From Catenulispora sp. EB89 (lineage in GTDB: Bacteria; Actinomycetota; Actinomycetes; Streptomycetales; Catenulisporaceae): a stretch of DNA of 64,000 nucleotides. Below the pieces are notes generated by a model. It worked only from the letters and a program-made list of their open reading frames with translations. It was not told the origin of the DNA and ran no database searches. The stretch covers positions 62,001-126,000 of the forward strand of contig NZ_JBGCCU010000024.1 of the NCBI RefSeq assembly GCF_041261445.1, written 5' to 3'. The translations under genes were made by a program, and so were the position numbers. Below, piece by piece: positions 16,536-24,653 of this stretch (the stretch's first letter is position 1; every line of letters begins with the position of its first letter).

Positions 16536-17965
16536 CCGATGCCCTCCTCGGCCAGGTGCACGTAGTCGAACTCGACCGGCTGCTCGTTGATGCCGGTGCG
16601 GGGCGGGGCGATCCAGGCGGCGAAGCGTCCGGGCTCGTACTCCGGCTGCATCAGCGCAGCCACGGCCGCGCGGTCCTCCGGGGTCGGCAGCCATTCCGTG
16701 GCGCGGGCCTGCCAGGTCGCGGCGTCGAGGACTTCGCCCTCGGGGCTGAGGTGGTGTCCCGCATAGGCGCCGACCTTGCGGTGGAATCCTTCGTGGGGCA
16801 GGTACAGCCGCTGCGGGAGTCCGGCCTCGGCCAGCACCTGGTTCCAGCGCTTCACGCCGCGCGCGCAGTCGGCTGTGTACTCGTCGCGCAGGTCCAGGTT
16901 CAGGGCGTTGAGCAACGGCACCGGCCTCGCCGTCAATCGCCCTTCTTCGACCACTGTCATCGGACGTTCGGCCCCGATCAACACGTGGTCGTCATCGCGC
17001 CGGGTCTCCTGCCAGCGGCCCTTCACGCCGGCGCTGTAGTACGTGCCGGCGTTCGTGGATTGCTCCGATCCGAACAGGTCCAGCGACACCGAGAACTGAA
17101 AGTTCAGATAACGCTGGATGATCGGCAAGGGAATGGCGCCGTGCGCCAGCACGTCGTCGGTGTCGTGCTCGGCCATCCGCTCGGCGGTCCGCTCCACCAC
17201 GCGCTGCACGCCGGTCGTGCCGACGAACATGTGGTGCGCCTCTTCTTTGAGCATGAACTCGCACGTGCGGGCCAGGGGGTCGAACCCTGATTCCTTGAGC
17301 GTGCCGAGCTGGTACTTGCCGTCCCGGTCGGTGAAGTAGGTGAACATGAAGAACTGGAGCCAGTCGGTGGTGGCCTCGTTGAAGGCCCCGAGTATCCGGG
17401 GGCTGTCGTGGTCCCCGGAGTGCCGGAGCAGCAGCTGGTCCGCTTCCTCGCGTCCTTCCCTGCCGAAGAAGGCGTGGAGCAGGTAGACCATCGCCCACAG
17501 GTGCCGCCCCTCCTCGACGTTGACCTGGAAGAGGTTGCGCAGGTCGTACAGGCTCGGCGCGGTCCGGCCGAGGACGCGCTGCTGCTCGACCGAGGCCGGT
17601 TCGGTGTCGCCCTGGATGACGATCAGCCGCTGCAGCACGGCGCGGTGTTCGCCGGGGACCTGCTGCCAGGCCGGCTCGCCCTTGTGCCGTCCGAAGCCGA
17701 TGACCCGCCGCGGATCGCGTTCGGCCAGGAAGATGCCCCAGCGGTACTGCTCCATCGGGACGTGTGCGAAGTGGGCCCAGCCGTCGCGGCCCACGGCCAC
17801 CGCAGTGCGCAGATACACGTCCTTGGTGGGCAGTGCGGGGCCCAGATCGCGCCACCAGTCCAGGAACTTCGGCTGCCAGCCCTCCAGGGCCCGTTGCAGG
17901 CGCCGGTCGCCGGCCAGCCCGACGTTGTTGGGGATGCGTTCGCTGTAGTCGATCGGCGTGGGCAT
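16532..17965 (-). CDS. boxB: Benzoyl-CoA 2,3-epoxidase oxygenase subunit (BoxB)
   Basis: A 477-residue class I di-iron oxygenase. It shows two carboxylate/histidine iron-binding motifs: EEGRH (Glu151, Glu152, His155) and KEEAHHMF (Glu241 to His245), in helices as in other BoxB proteins. Known reaction: epoxidation of benzoyl-CoA to 2,3-epoxybenzoyl-CoA using electrons from BoxA. The start MPTPIDYSERIP matches the usual N-terminus, and AAGGAGG lies upstream of the ATG at 17965. It is the first gene of a boxBC operon, with a candidate promoter at 18030-18058. The protein is cytosolic. Without boxA nearby, the electron donor must be encoded elsewhere. Confidence 0.94.
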   Translation of the reverse strand: MPTPIDYSERIPNNVGLAGDRRLQRALEGWQPKFLDWWRDLGPALPTKDVYLRTAVAVGRDGWAHFAHVPMEQYRWGIFLAERDPRRVIGFGRHKGEPAWQQVPGEHRAVLQRLIVIQGDTEPASVEQQRVLGRTAPSLYDLRNLFQVNVEEGRHLWAMVYLLHAFFGREGREEADQLLLRHSGDHDSPRILGAFNEATTDWLQFFMFTYFTDRDGKYQLGTLKESGFDPLARTCEFMLKEEAHHMFVGTTGVQRVVERTAERMAEHDTDDVLAHGAIPLPIIQRYLNFQFSVSLDLFGSEQSTNAGTYYSAGVKGRWQETRRDDDHVLIGAERPMTVVEEGRLTARPVPLLNALNLDLRDEYTADCARGVKRWNQVLAEAGLPQRLYLPHEGFHRKVGAYAGHHLSPEGEVLDAATWQARATEWLPTPEDRAAVAALMQPEYEPGRFAAWIAPPRTGINEQPVEFDYVHLAEEGIG

Positions 17966-18029
17966 GCGGGCCCTCCTTGCGCTGCGCGAAGCCGCGGGCC
18001 GGGCGACGGTGTGACGCGGCCCTGCTAAC

Positions 18030-18058
18030 GTTCTACACTTCCGGCGCGGGACTGCCAA
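18030..18058 (-). promoter_or_regulatory. Candidate sigma70-type promoter for boxBC
   Basis: On the minus strand TTGGCA and TAGAAC are separated by exactly 17 bases, about 65 bases before the boxB ATG. Both hexamers are close to the vegetative consensus for GC-rich actinobacteria. Confidence 0.55.
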
Positions 18059-18129
18059 TATGCTGTCGAACATCATCGTCCACTACTATTCTCCAGATCT
18101 TTATGTTCGGGGGGACTGGGGCGGCGGCG

Positions 18130-18690
18130 ATGACGATCGTGCAGACAACGGCCAAGATCCTGGTCGCGGGCGGCTTCGGCGTGGGCAAGACCACGCTGGT
18201 CGGTACGGTGTCCGAGATCGAGCCGCTGACCACCGAGGCCGAGATGACCTCGGTCGGCCGCGGCATCGACGACACTGTCGGCGTGCCCGCGAAGACCGCG
18301 ACCACGGTCGCCTTCGACTTCGGCCGCCTGACCCTGGCCGAGGACCTGATCCTGTACCTGTTCGGCACCCCCGGCCAGGAGCGTTTCTGGTTCCTGTGGG
18401 AGGAGCTGGCCCGCGGCGCGATCGGCGCGGTGGTCCTGGCCGACGTCCGCCGCCTGGCCGACGCCTTCGCCGCGATCGACTTCTTCGAACACCGCGGCAT
18501 GCCGCACGTCGTGGCGGTGAACCAGTTCGACGGCGCCCGCAGCTACAGCGAGGACGCGCTGCGCGAGGCGCTGGCCATCCCGGCGTCCACCCCGGTGCTG
18601 ATCTGCGACGCGCGCGACCGCACCTCGACCGTGACCGTGCTGCTGGCGCTGGTCGAGCACGCGGTGAAGTGGAGCTCGGAGGAGGCGTGA
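18130..18690 (+). CDS. CvnD-type small GTPase, orphan
   Basis: A 186-residue Ras/Rab-like GTP-binding protein of the kind found as CvnD in actinobacterial conservons. P loop GGFGVGKTTL (residues about 13-22), switch II region FGTPGQERFWFLWEEL, and a NQFD motif in place of NKxD, as is usual in this group. CvnD normally works with a membrane sensor kinase (CvnA), a roadblock protein (CvnB) and a DUF742 protein (CvnC) in a membrane-associated complex. None of these is encoded nearby, so this copy is isolated. An ATG nine codons upstream (18103) is an alternative start. It diverges from boxB. Confidence 0.87.
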   Translation: MTIVQTTAKILVAGGFGVGKTTLVGTVSEIEPLTTEAEMTSVGRGIDDTVGVPAKTATTVAFDFGRLTLAEDLILYLFGTPGQERFWFLWEELARGAIGAVVLADVRRLADAFAAIDFFEHRGMPHVVAVNQFDGARSYSEDALREALAIPASTPVLICDARDRTSTVTVLLALVEHAVKWSSEEA

Positions 18691-18710
18691 CGCCGGGCGG
18701 GCCGGCGCGG

Positions 18711-18780
18711 TGCCGCGCTGCGCCGTGTCGCGCCGTGCCGCGCCGTGCCGCGCCGTGCCGCGCCGTGCCGCGCTGCCTCG
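18711..18780. repeat. 10-bp tandem repeat after the GTPase gene
   Basis: Four perfect copies of CGCCGTGCCG (18731-18770) flanked by degenerate copies begin 20 bases past the GTPase stop. No open frame uses them. A shorter direct repeat, CCGTCGCTTGA twice, follows before the glycosylase gene. Confidence 0.85.
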
Positions 18781-18859
18781 CCGCCGCGCGCCGCCTCGCA
18801 GGCGCCTCACCGTCGCTTGACCGTCGCTTGACCGGACCTTGTCGGACCCGCCGCCTACG

Positions 18860-19438
18860 ATGGACGCCGTGCAAGATCTCGTAACAGGCGAAGACGGCCT
18901 CCCCCGCTGCGGCTGGGCGGGCACCGGCGGCGACTACGCGTCGTACCACGACACCGAGTGGGGCCGCACCCTGCACGGCGACGACGCGATGTTCGAGCGC
19001 CTGAGCCTGGAGGGCTTCCAGGCCGGCCTGGCCTGGATCACCGTGCTGCGCAAGCGCGAGGCGTTCCGGACGGCCTTCCACAACTTCCAGATCGACGCGG
19101 TCGCGGCCCTGACCGAAGCCGACGTGGAACGCCTCCTGACCGACCCCGGCATCATCCGCAGCCGCGCCAAGATCGAGTCGGCCGTCAACAACGCCCGCGT
19201 GGTCCGCGAAATCCCCGGCGGCCTGGACGCCTACCTGTGGAGCTTCGCCCCCGCCACCCACCGCCGCCCCAAGACCTTCGGCGAGACCCCGACCGAAACC
19301 CCGGAGTCGAAGGCCATGGCCAAAGCCCTGAAGAAGACCGGCGTGAAGTTCATCGGCCCGACCTCCGCCTACGCCCTGATGCAGGCCACCGGCATGGTCG
19401 ACGATCACCTGAAGGGCTGCTTCCGAGCCGAGGCCTGA
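18860..19438 (+). CDS. tag: 3-methyladenine DNA glycosylase I
   Basis: A 192-residue base-excision repair enzyme that removes 3-methyladenine from DNA. It shows the family signatures RCGWA (Cys17), YHDTEWG (His30), LEGFQAGLAWITVL, and the C-terminal DDHLKGCF supplying the His and Cys of the structural zinc site. The full length matches the family. The ATG at 18860 gives the normal short N-terminus before the zinc Cys; a TTG at 18839 would add seven residues. It stands alone between a repeat tract and a tRNA gene. Confidence 0.93.
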   Translation: MDAVQDLVTGEDGLPRCGWAGTGGDYASYHDTEWGRTLHGDDAMFERLSLEGFQAGLAWITVLRKREAFRTAFHNFQIDAVAALTEADVERLLTDPGIIRSRAKIESAVNNARVVREIPGGLDAYLWSFAPATHRRPKTFGETPTETPESKAMAKALKKTGVKFIGPTSAYALMQATGMVDDHLKGCFRAEA

Positions 19439-19593
19439 AGCCGCCCCACGAACCCCGGCCCACCACCGCCACGCCCCCGCCGACCACGCCCGGAACCCCC
19501 GAACCCGACGACGCGACGCCCCGCCGGGTGGTCACCGGCGCCCCTGGAGATCTGCTAATGTTTCACCCGTCAACGCGACACCGGCAAGATCAA

Positions 19594-19666
19594 GCGCCGC
19601 TAGCTCAATAGGCAGAGCAGCGGACTCTTAATCCGCGGGTTCGGGGTTCAAGTCCCTGGCGGCGCA
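19594..19666 (+). tRNA. tRNA-Lys (CTT)
   Basis: A complete 73-base cloverleaf. The acceptor arms GCGCCGC/GCGGCGC pair perfectly with discriminator A. D stem is GCTC/GAGC. The anticodon stem GCGGA/TCCGC encloses loop CTCTTAA with anticodon CTT. The T loop is TTCAAGT on a CGGGG/CCCTG stem with one G-T pair. CCA is not encoded. A strong terminator follows 14 bases later. Confidence 0.96.
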
Positions 19667-19679
19667 CCCGTAGCAGGAC

Positions 19680-19707
19680 CCCAGCTCAGGCTTCTGAGCT
19701 GGGTTTT
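19680..19707 (+). terminator. Intrinsic terminator of tRNA-Lys
   Basis: Perfect ten-pair stem CCCAGCTCAG/CTGAGCTGGG with a four-base GCTT loop, followed by TTTT. This is the clearest factor-independent terminator in the window. Confidence 0.92.
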
Positions 19708-19798
19708 CGCATGTCAGGCCGCAGAGTCGGCGATCTTGTTCCGGCCGCCTGCACCGCGCCGTCAGCGCACTGCGACCCGCGCCCCGACGCCCTGCCCC

Positions 19799-20335
19799 TC
19801 ACCCCATCAGCTCGGCCAGGTACGCCGTCGCCGCCTCCTCATCCGGAGCAGCGATGCGCCGGAAGATGGCTATGGCCTCCCGGAGGTCGGCCAGGACGGT
19901 CTCGCCGGCGCCGGCGTGCGCCTCCACCTCGCATCGGGCCGCGCGCCTTCGAGAGCTTGCGCCTCGTCGATGGGGCTGTGCACCTCCCGCGCGAGCTCCG
20001 GCGCCCGCCGATACAGCGGTAGCGCCTCGTGCGGCCGGGCGGTGCTCGCGAAGATGCCGACGAGGCTGTTCAGCATCTCGGCCTCTCCTTGCCGGTCTCC
20101 ACGACGCGGATGAGCGCCAGCGACTGTTCGTGGAGGCGGACCGCGGCGGGGGCGTCGCCGGTCGCCAGGCTGAGGCGGCCCAGGTCGTAGCGGGCAATCG
20201 CCTCGCCGTGCGGGGTGCCGAGTTCCCGGCACAGGGCCATGACCTGCTCGTTCAGGTCGATCGCCGCCGCGTGTCCGTGGCCGCCAGGCGTACGGTTCCC
20301 AGCCCGGACAGCGCGCTTGCCTGGTCACGCCACCG
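19799..20335 (-). pseudogene. Decayed tetratricopeptide-repeat regulator remnant
   Basis: On the minus strand, pieces of one TPR protein are readable only by changing frame at least three times. In order: DQASALSGLGTVRLA; then DLNEQVMALCRELGTPHG with ARYDLGRLSLATGDAPAAV; then GEAEMLNSLVGIFAST with RPHEALPLYRRAPELARE; then ETVLADLREAIAIFRRI ending AAPDEEAATAYLAELMG and a stop at 19799. This is the C-terminal TPR region typical of SARP/AfsR-like or NB-ARC-TPR regulators. The DNA-binding and nucleotide-binding parts are absent, so it is a 5'-truncated, frameshifted pseudogene. Confidence 0.8.
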
Positions 20336-20860
20336 CCGGGCTGGCTCGTCGACGCGCCCTCGGACAGCGCGGAGCTCATCGCCGAACGCCACAACGAACC
20401 ATGGTTCGCGCAGTTCGAGGCCGCGCTGGCCGAGGAGGCGAACAGCACAACGATGGCGCAGCGGCGCGCGCTCCATTCCGGACTCGCCCCGATGACGTGG
20501 GCCCGCTGGGACGCGCGCGCCCAAGCCCACGAACAGCTCGGCGCGTGGAATCTTGAGGCGCTGGAAGCGTTTTTCGCCGTGCCGCTGGAAGCCGATCTGC
20601 TGCCCGCGCTGCGCGCCCTGACGAGCCCGGTCCTGGTGGTGGCAGGTGGTTCGGACGCGTTGTTGGGACTCAAGCCGGTCGTGGCCGTGGCTGACCTCTT
20701 CCTGCGCGGCAGGGCCATCGTGCTGGACTCAGGGCACTACCCCTGGGTCGAGCAACCCGAGGCCTTCCTTGACGAACTCGGCGCGCTCTTCACCCCGAAC
20801 CCCATCACGCCAACAGATCGGCCACAGCAGCGATCCCGCTCTCGATCGCCCGCTCGCTGA
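20321..20860 (+). pseudogene. Truncated alpha/beta-hydrolase remnant
   Basis: An open frame starting abruptly at LVTPPPGWLVDAPSDSAELI and running through TMAQRRALHSGLAPMTWARW to VLVVAGGSDALLG and VLDSGHYPWVEQPEAFLDEL. This is the C-terminal half of an alpha/beta hydrolase: the acid (Asp in GGSDALLG) and the histidine (SGHYPW) are present, but the N-terminal half with the nucleophile elbow is missing and no start codon precedes the homologous part. The first ATG (20453) lies well inside. It abuts the TPR remnant head to head and overlaps the 3' end of the convergent MocR gene. Confidence 0.75.
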
Positions 20861-22238
20861 CATTGCCGAATCCCAACACCAGCCGGGGCGGTGCGGGCTC
20901 GACCGCAGCGCGGTAATCCCCCAGCGGATACAAGCCGACCCGCCGCTCGCGGGCAGCCGCGGCCACGGCCCGCTCGTCCGCGTGCTCCGGAAGGTGGGCG
21001 ACGGCGTGGAAGCCCGCCGCCAGACCGGTTAGCTTGACGTGCGGCGCGTGCCGCTCCAGCGCGGCGATCAGCGCCGTGCGGCGGCCGGCGTAGACCGTGC
21101 GCATCCGCCGCAGGTGGCGGTCGTAGCGCCCGGATTCCAGCAAGGCCGCCAGCGCCAACTGGTTCAAGGTGGACGAGCCCCGGTCGCTGATGTGCTTCTG
21201 CTCCGCGACCGCCTCGGTCTGCGCGGACGGTGTCAGCACCCAGCCGAGCCGCACCGCCGGCGCCAGGGCCTTGCTCACCGTGCCGAGCGTGAAGACGCGG
21301 TCGGGGGCGAGCCCTTGCAGGACGCCGATGGGCTCGCGGTCGTAGCGGAACTCCGAGTCGTAGTCGTCCTCGACGATGAAGGCGTCGTTGCGGACGGCCC
21401 AGTCGACCAGAGCCTGGCGCCGCCGGGGCGCGAGCACGACGCCGGTCGGCGACTGGTGCGCCGGCGTGACGAGCACGGCCTGCGCGTCGGTGGCCGCCAG
21501 CGCCGCCACGTCGATGCCGAGGTCGTCGACCGGCACGTGCACGGTCCGCAGGCCCGACTCGGCGACGGCCCGCACGGTTTCGCTGTTCTCGACATTTCCG
21601 TACCCGGGATCTTCGAATGCGACACAGCGAACACCGGCCTGAACCAATGCCCGCGCCACGAGATTGACGCCCTGCGCGAATCCGGTGGTGACGATCAACT
21701 GCTCGGGGACAGCCGCCGCCGCGCGCACTCTGCTGGAATAGCCGGCGAGTACTTGGCGGAGTTTGATATGTCCGCGCGGGTCTCCATAATTCAGATCGGC
21801 ATTCGCGATACCGCCGCACACTTCACGGACCGCCCAGACCCAGTCGTTGCGCGGAAAACTCGCCAGATCGGGTACTCCCGCACGCAGATCCGCGAGGAGC
21901 TGCGAGGGCGCCGGAGGCGGCGCGGGCTCCGGCGGCGCAGCCGGGAAAGCACGTTCCGCGACTCTGGTGGCCGAGCCCGTCCGGCTGGTCAGATAGCCCT
22001 CCGAGAGGAGCTGGTTGTAGCAGTTCTGCACGAGCCCGCGGGACACCCCCAGCTCGCGGGCCAGTTCCCGCGACGACGGCAGGCGTTCTCCGCCGGGCAG
22101 CCGATTGCTGCGGATCGCCTCGCGCAAGGCGGTCTCCAGTTGCGACCGCAGCGGCTGTCCGCTGTCCCGATCCAACCGGACCAAGATTTCCGGGCTCAAA
22201 CCGGACCACTGGATTGCCACAAGATTGGACCTTACCAC
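20805..22238 (-). CDS. MocR/PdxR-type regulator (GntR helix-turn-helix plus aminotransferase-like domain)
   Basis: A 477-residue fusion: an N-terminal GntR winged helix (LREAIRSNRLPGGERLPSSR, ELGVSRGLVQNCYNQL) and a fold-type I aminotransferase domain. The PLP lysine lies in LGTVSKALAPAVRLGW, with DDYDSEFRYD and NYGDPRGHIKLRQVL as further family marks. MocR proteins use PLP adducts as effectors and often control a divergent neighbour, here the MFS gene. GTG 22238 is the first start; GTG 22220 is an alternative that would leave the palindrome at 22232-22246 wholly upstream. The C-terminus overlaps the hydrolase remnant. Confidence 0.9.
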   Translation of the reverse strand: MVRSNLVAIQWSGLSPEILVRLDRDSGQPLRSQLETALREAIRSNRLPGGERLPSSRELARELGVSRGLVQNCYNQLLSEGYLTSRTGSATRVAERAFPAAPPEPAPPPAPSQLLADLRAGVPDLASFPRNDWVWAVREVCGGIANADLNYGDPRGHIKLRQVLAGYSSRVRAAAAVPEQLIVTTGFAQGVNLVARALVQAGVRCVAFEDPGYGNVENSETVRAVAESGLRTVHVPVDDLGIDVAALAATDAQAVLVTPAHQSPTGVVLAPRRRQALVDWAVRNDAFIVEDDYDSEFRYDREPIGVLQGLAPDRVFTLGTVSKALAPAVRLGWVLTPSAQTEAVAEQKHISDRGSSTLNQLALAALLESGRYDRHLRRMRTVYAGRRTALIAALERHAPHVKLTGLAAGFHAVAHLPEHADERAVAAAARERRVGLYPLGDYRAAVEPAPPRLVLGFGNVSERAIESGIAAVADLLA

Positions 22239-22246
22239 CGCGGTAA
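22232..22246. promoter_or_regulatory. Operator-like palindrome between MocR and MFS genes
   Basis: Perfect inverted repeat TTACC-N5-GGTAA in the very short space between the divergent starts (22238 or 22220, and 22269). Its location suits autoregulation by the MocR-type protein and control of the exporter. Confidence 0.5.
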
Positions 22247-22268
22247 CTCGCGCTCTACCGTAAGAAAT

Positions 22269-23519
22269 ATGAGCACGCAGCTGAGCACGGCACCCGACCG
22301 GAATACAGATGTGAATGCGCTCCAGCCTCGGATCATGAGCCGACCCCTGGTTCTTGTTTTCCTGTCCCAGTTCTGCACATTGTCGAGCTTCTTTTTGCTG
22401 CTCTCAGTAACTCCGTTGTTTGCCACAGCCGCCGGCGCCGGGAGTGCCGGGGCGGGACTCGTCAACGGCGCGCTGCTGGCAGGGACCGTTGCGGCGGAAC
22501 TCGTTTCCTCCGCGGTGATGAGGCATTGTGCGAACCGGACTGTGCTTGCCGTCGGAGCCGTGCTCATGGGACTCCCGACGCTCGCTCTGCACTCCGGCAG
22601 CGCCCTGGGCGTCATCATCGCTGTCAGCTCTGTTCGCGGCTTCGGGTTCGGCCTGAGCACGGTCGTCGCGGGCGCGATGGCGGCGGAGCTGGTGCCGCCG
22701 GAGCGGCGCGGCGAAGGGTTCGGGCTCTTCGGAATGGTGGCCACGGTGCCGGCTGTCGTGGCGCTGCCGTTGGGGCTCTGGTTCGCCGGACATGTCGGCA
22801 GTTCCGTGGTGATCGTGGCCACGGCCGTCACCGGATTCGTTCCGCTGGCAGTGTTTCCGTGGCTGTCCGACGCGACCGGGTTGCGGCAGCGGCGGCAGCG
22901 GCGGCAACAACAGCGATCGACGTCTTCAGGCCCGAGACGACGTACCGGCTCCGGACAGCAGACCCTGTCGGACATCCTTCGCCAGCGGACGCAGCTGCGG
23001 CTGGGACTCATCTTCGCTGCCAGCACGATCGGTGCCGGCGTCGTCGTCTCCTTCCTTCCGCTCGCGGCCGGGATCTCCAAGAATCTGGCCGCCGCGGGCC
23101 TGCTCGCGCAGGCTCTGACGGCTGCCGTCGGCCGCTGGTGGGCCGGGCGTTCCGGTGACCGGAAAGGACATGCCCGGCTTCTGGCCCCGGCACTCGCGAT
23201 CTCCTCGTCGGCGATGGCCGCGCTGCTCTGGCCCGCGTCTCCGATAGCGGTGATCGCCGGCATGAGCGCGTTCGGCGCCGGCTTCGGGATCATCCAGAAC
23301 GCGACGTTCGCGCTCCTGATCGAGGGCGCGCCGGCCGGCGACGCCGGCGCTGCGAGCGCGCTGTGGAATCTGGCCTATGACGTCGGATACGGAGCCGGGC
23401 CGGCCGTGTTCGGACTCGTCGTCAGCCACACGGGATACCCCGCAGCGTTCGTCATGACCGGCGCGCTGATGCTCGCGGCCGTTCCGGCGGCCGGGTCCCG
23501 CTTGCGTCACATTCGCTGA
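22269..23519 (+). CDS. Major facilitator superfamily transporter
   Basis: A 416-residue MFS protein with about twelve hydrophobic helices split by a central, arginine/glutamine-rich cytoplasmic loop near residues 205-235 (RQRRQRRQQQR). SSVRGFGFGLSTVVAGAMAAELVPPERRGEGFGLFG (split about residues 118-153) is the motif-A/C-like region of drug-exporter-type families, and a second copy lies around MSAFGAGFGIIQNATF. It is likely a proton-driven exporter. It is divergent from a MocR-type regulator, which is its probable controller. No ribosome site precedes the ATG at 22269; TACCGT lies about a dozen bases upstream, so the transcript could be nearly leaderless. Confidence 0.88.
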   Translation: MSTQLSTAPDRNTDVNALQPRIMSRPLVLVFLSQFCTLSSFFLLLSVTPLFATAAGAGSAGAGLVNGALLAGTVAAELVSSAVMRHCANRTVLAVGAVLMGLPTLALHSGSALGVIIAVSSVRGFGFGLSTVVAGAMAAELVPPERRGEGFGLFGMVATVPAVVALPLGLWFAGHVGSSVVIVATAVTGFVPLAVFPWLSDATGLRQRRQRRQQQRSTSSGPRRRTGSGQQTLSDILRQRTQLRLGLIFAASTIGAGVVVSFLPLAAGISKNLAAAGLLAQALTAAVGRWWAGRSGDRKGHARLLAPALAISSSAMAALLWPASPIAVIAGMSAFGAGFGIIQNATFALLIEGAPAGDAGAASALWNLAYDVGYGAGPAVFGLVVSHTGYPAAFVMTGALMLAAVPAAGSRLRHIR

Positions 23520-23537
23520 AACGGATACAAGCTCTGG

Positions 23538-24638
23538 ATGCGACGGAAAACCGAGAGCCGCCTCGACAAGCGCATCGCCGCGGCGAAGGCGGCTTCGAAG
23601 GCCACAGAGGCGACTTCGACGACGGCTTCGACGACGGCTTCGAAGGCCACTTCGAAGTCGCTGAAGCCTGCGGAGACCGCGACGCCTGCCACGTCGACCA
23701 AAGCCGCCAAAGCCCCTAAGGCAGCCATCGCCGCGAAATCCGCCGCGCAGGACTCCGGCCAGACCGCGCGGAGGTCCGTGCGGTACTGGTTGGACGTGGC
23801 CAAGCGCACCGCGCTGGAGTGCCGCGACGACGAGCTGCTGGACCGGGCCGCCGCGCTGACGTACTACGGCTTCCTGGCGGTGTTCCCGACGCTGCTGCTC
23901 GCCATCTCCATCCTCGGCCTCCTCGGCACCTCGGAGGTCAACTCGGTCCTGAACAACGTCCAGAAGCTCGCCCCGGGCTCGGTGCGCAACGTCCTGCGCA
24001 CCGCCATCCAGCAGGTGCGGGCCGGCAGCGGCGCGGGCGGGACGCTGGCCCTGGCCGGTATCGCCGGCGCCATGTGGTCGGCGTCGGGCTACGTGGGGGC
24101 CTTCATCCGCGCGTCGACCGTGATCTACGGCGGCGTCCGCGAGAAGCGGCCGATCTGGAAGGTCCTGCCGCTGCGAATAGGTCTCACGATGCTGATGATG
24201 CTGGCCTCCATGATCAGCGTGGTCATCGTGGTGTTCACCGGCCCGCTGGCCGGGAAGACCGCCAACATCTTCGGCCTGAGCCACACCGCCGTGACGGTGT
24301 GGTCGATCCTGAAGTGGCCGGTCCTGGTGCTCCTGGTGGCCGGCATGATCGTGCTGCTGTTCTGGGCCGCCCCGGACGCGCACAGCGGCGGCTTCCGCTG
24401 GATCTCGCCAGGCAGCACGCTGGCGGTGGTGCTGTGGCTGATCCTGTCCAGCGGCTTCGCCACGTACATCGCGAACTTCGCCTCGTACAACAAGACCTAC
24501 GGCACCGTCGCCGGCGTCATCGTGTTCCTGCTGTGGTTGTGGCTGTCGAACCTGGCCATCCTGCTCGGGCTGGAGTTCAACGCCGAGTTGGCACGGGGGC
24601 AGAGTCGCGAGCCGGCGGTCGGGAGCGACGCGTCCTGA
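23538..24638 (+). CDS. YihY/BrkB-family membrane protein with Ala/Lys/Thr-rich N-tail
   Basis: A 366-residue protein. Residues 75-345 are the YihY/UPF0761 (BrkB) domain with about six helices; DRAAALTYYGFLAVFPTLL and the C-terminal YGTVAGVIVFLLWLWLSNLAILLG are diagnostic. Despite older labels as a ribonuclease, the family is an inner-membrane protein of uncertain function. The first 75 residues are unlike the family: a lysine/alanine/threonine repeat tail (KAASKATEATS, TTASKATSK) resembling histone H1 tails, likely cytoplasmic and able to touch nucleic acid or other polyanions. It starts 18 bases past the MFS stop and may be co-transcribed. Confidence 0.88.
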   Translation: MRRKTESRLDKRIAAAKAASKATEATSTTASTTASKATSKSLKPAETATPATSTKAAKAPKAAIAAKSAAQDSGQTARRSVRYWLDVAKRTALECRDDELLDRAAALTYYGFLAVFPTLLLAISILGLLGTSEVNSVLNNVQKLAPGSVRNVLRTAIQQVRAGSGAGGTLALAGIAGAMWSASGYVGAFIRASTVIYGGVREKRPIWKVLPLRIGLTMLMMLASMISVVIVVFTGPLAGKTANIFGLSHTAVTVWSILKWPVLVLLVAGMIVLLFWAAPDAHSGGFRWISPGSTLAVVLWLILSSGFATYIANFASYNKTYGTVAGVIVFLLWLWLSNLAILLGLEFNAELARGQSREPAVGSDAS

Positions 24639-24653
24639 CGCACTCAGCGGCAC

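Noticed and set aside
19594-19666. Integrated element at tRNA-Lys
   Set aside because: No integrase, excisionase or repeat of the tRNA 3' end was seen; only decayed genes remain.
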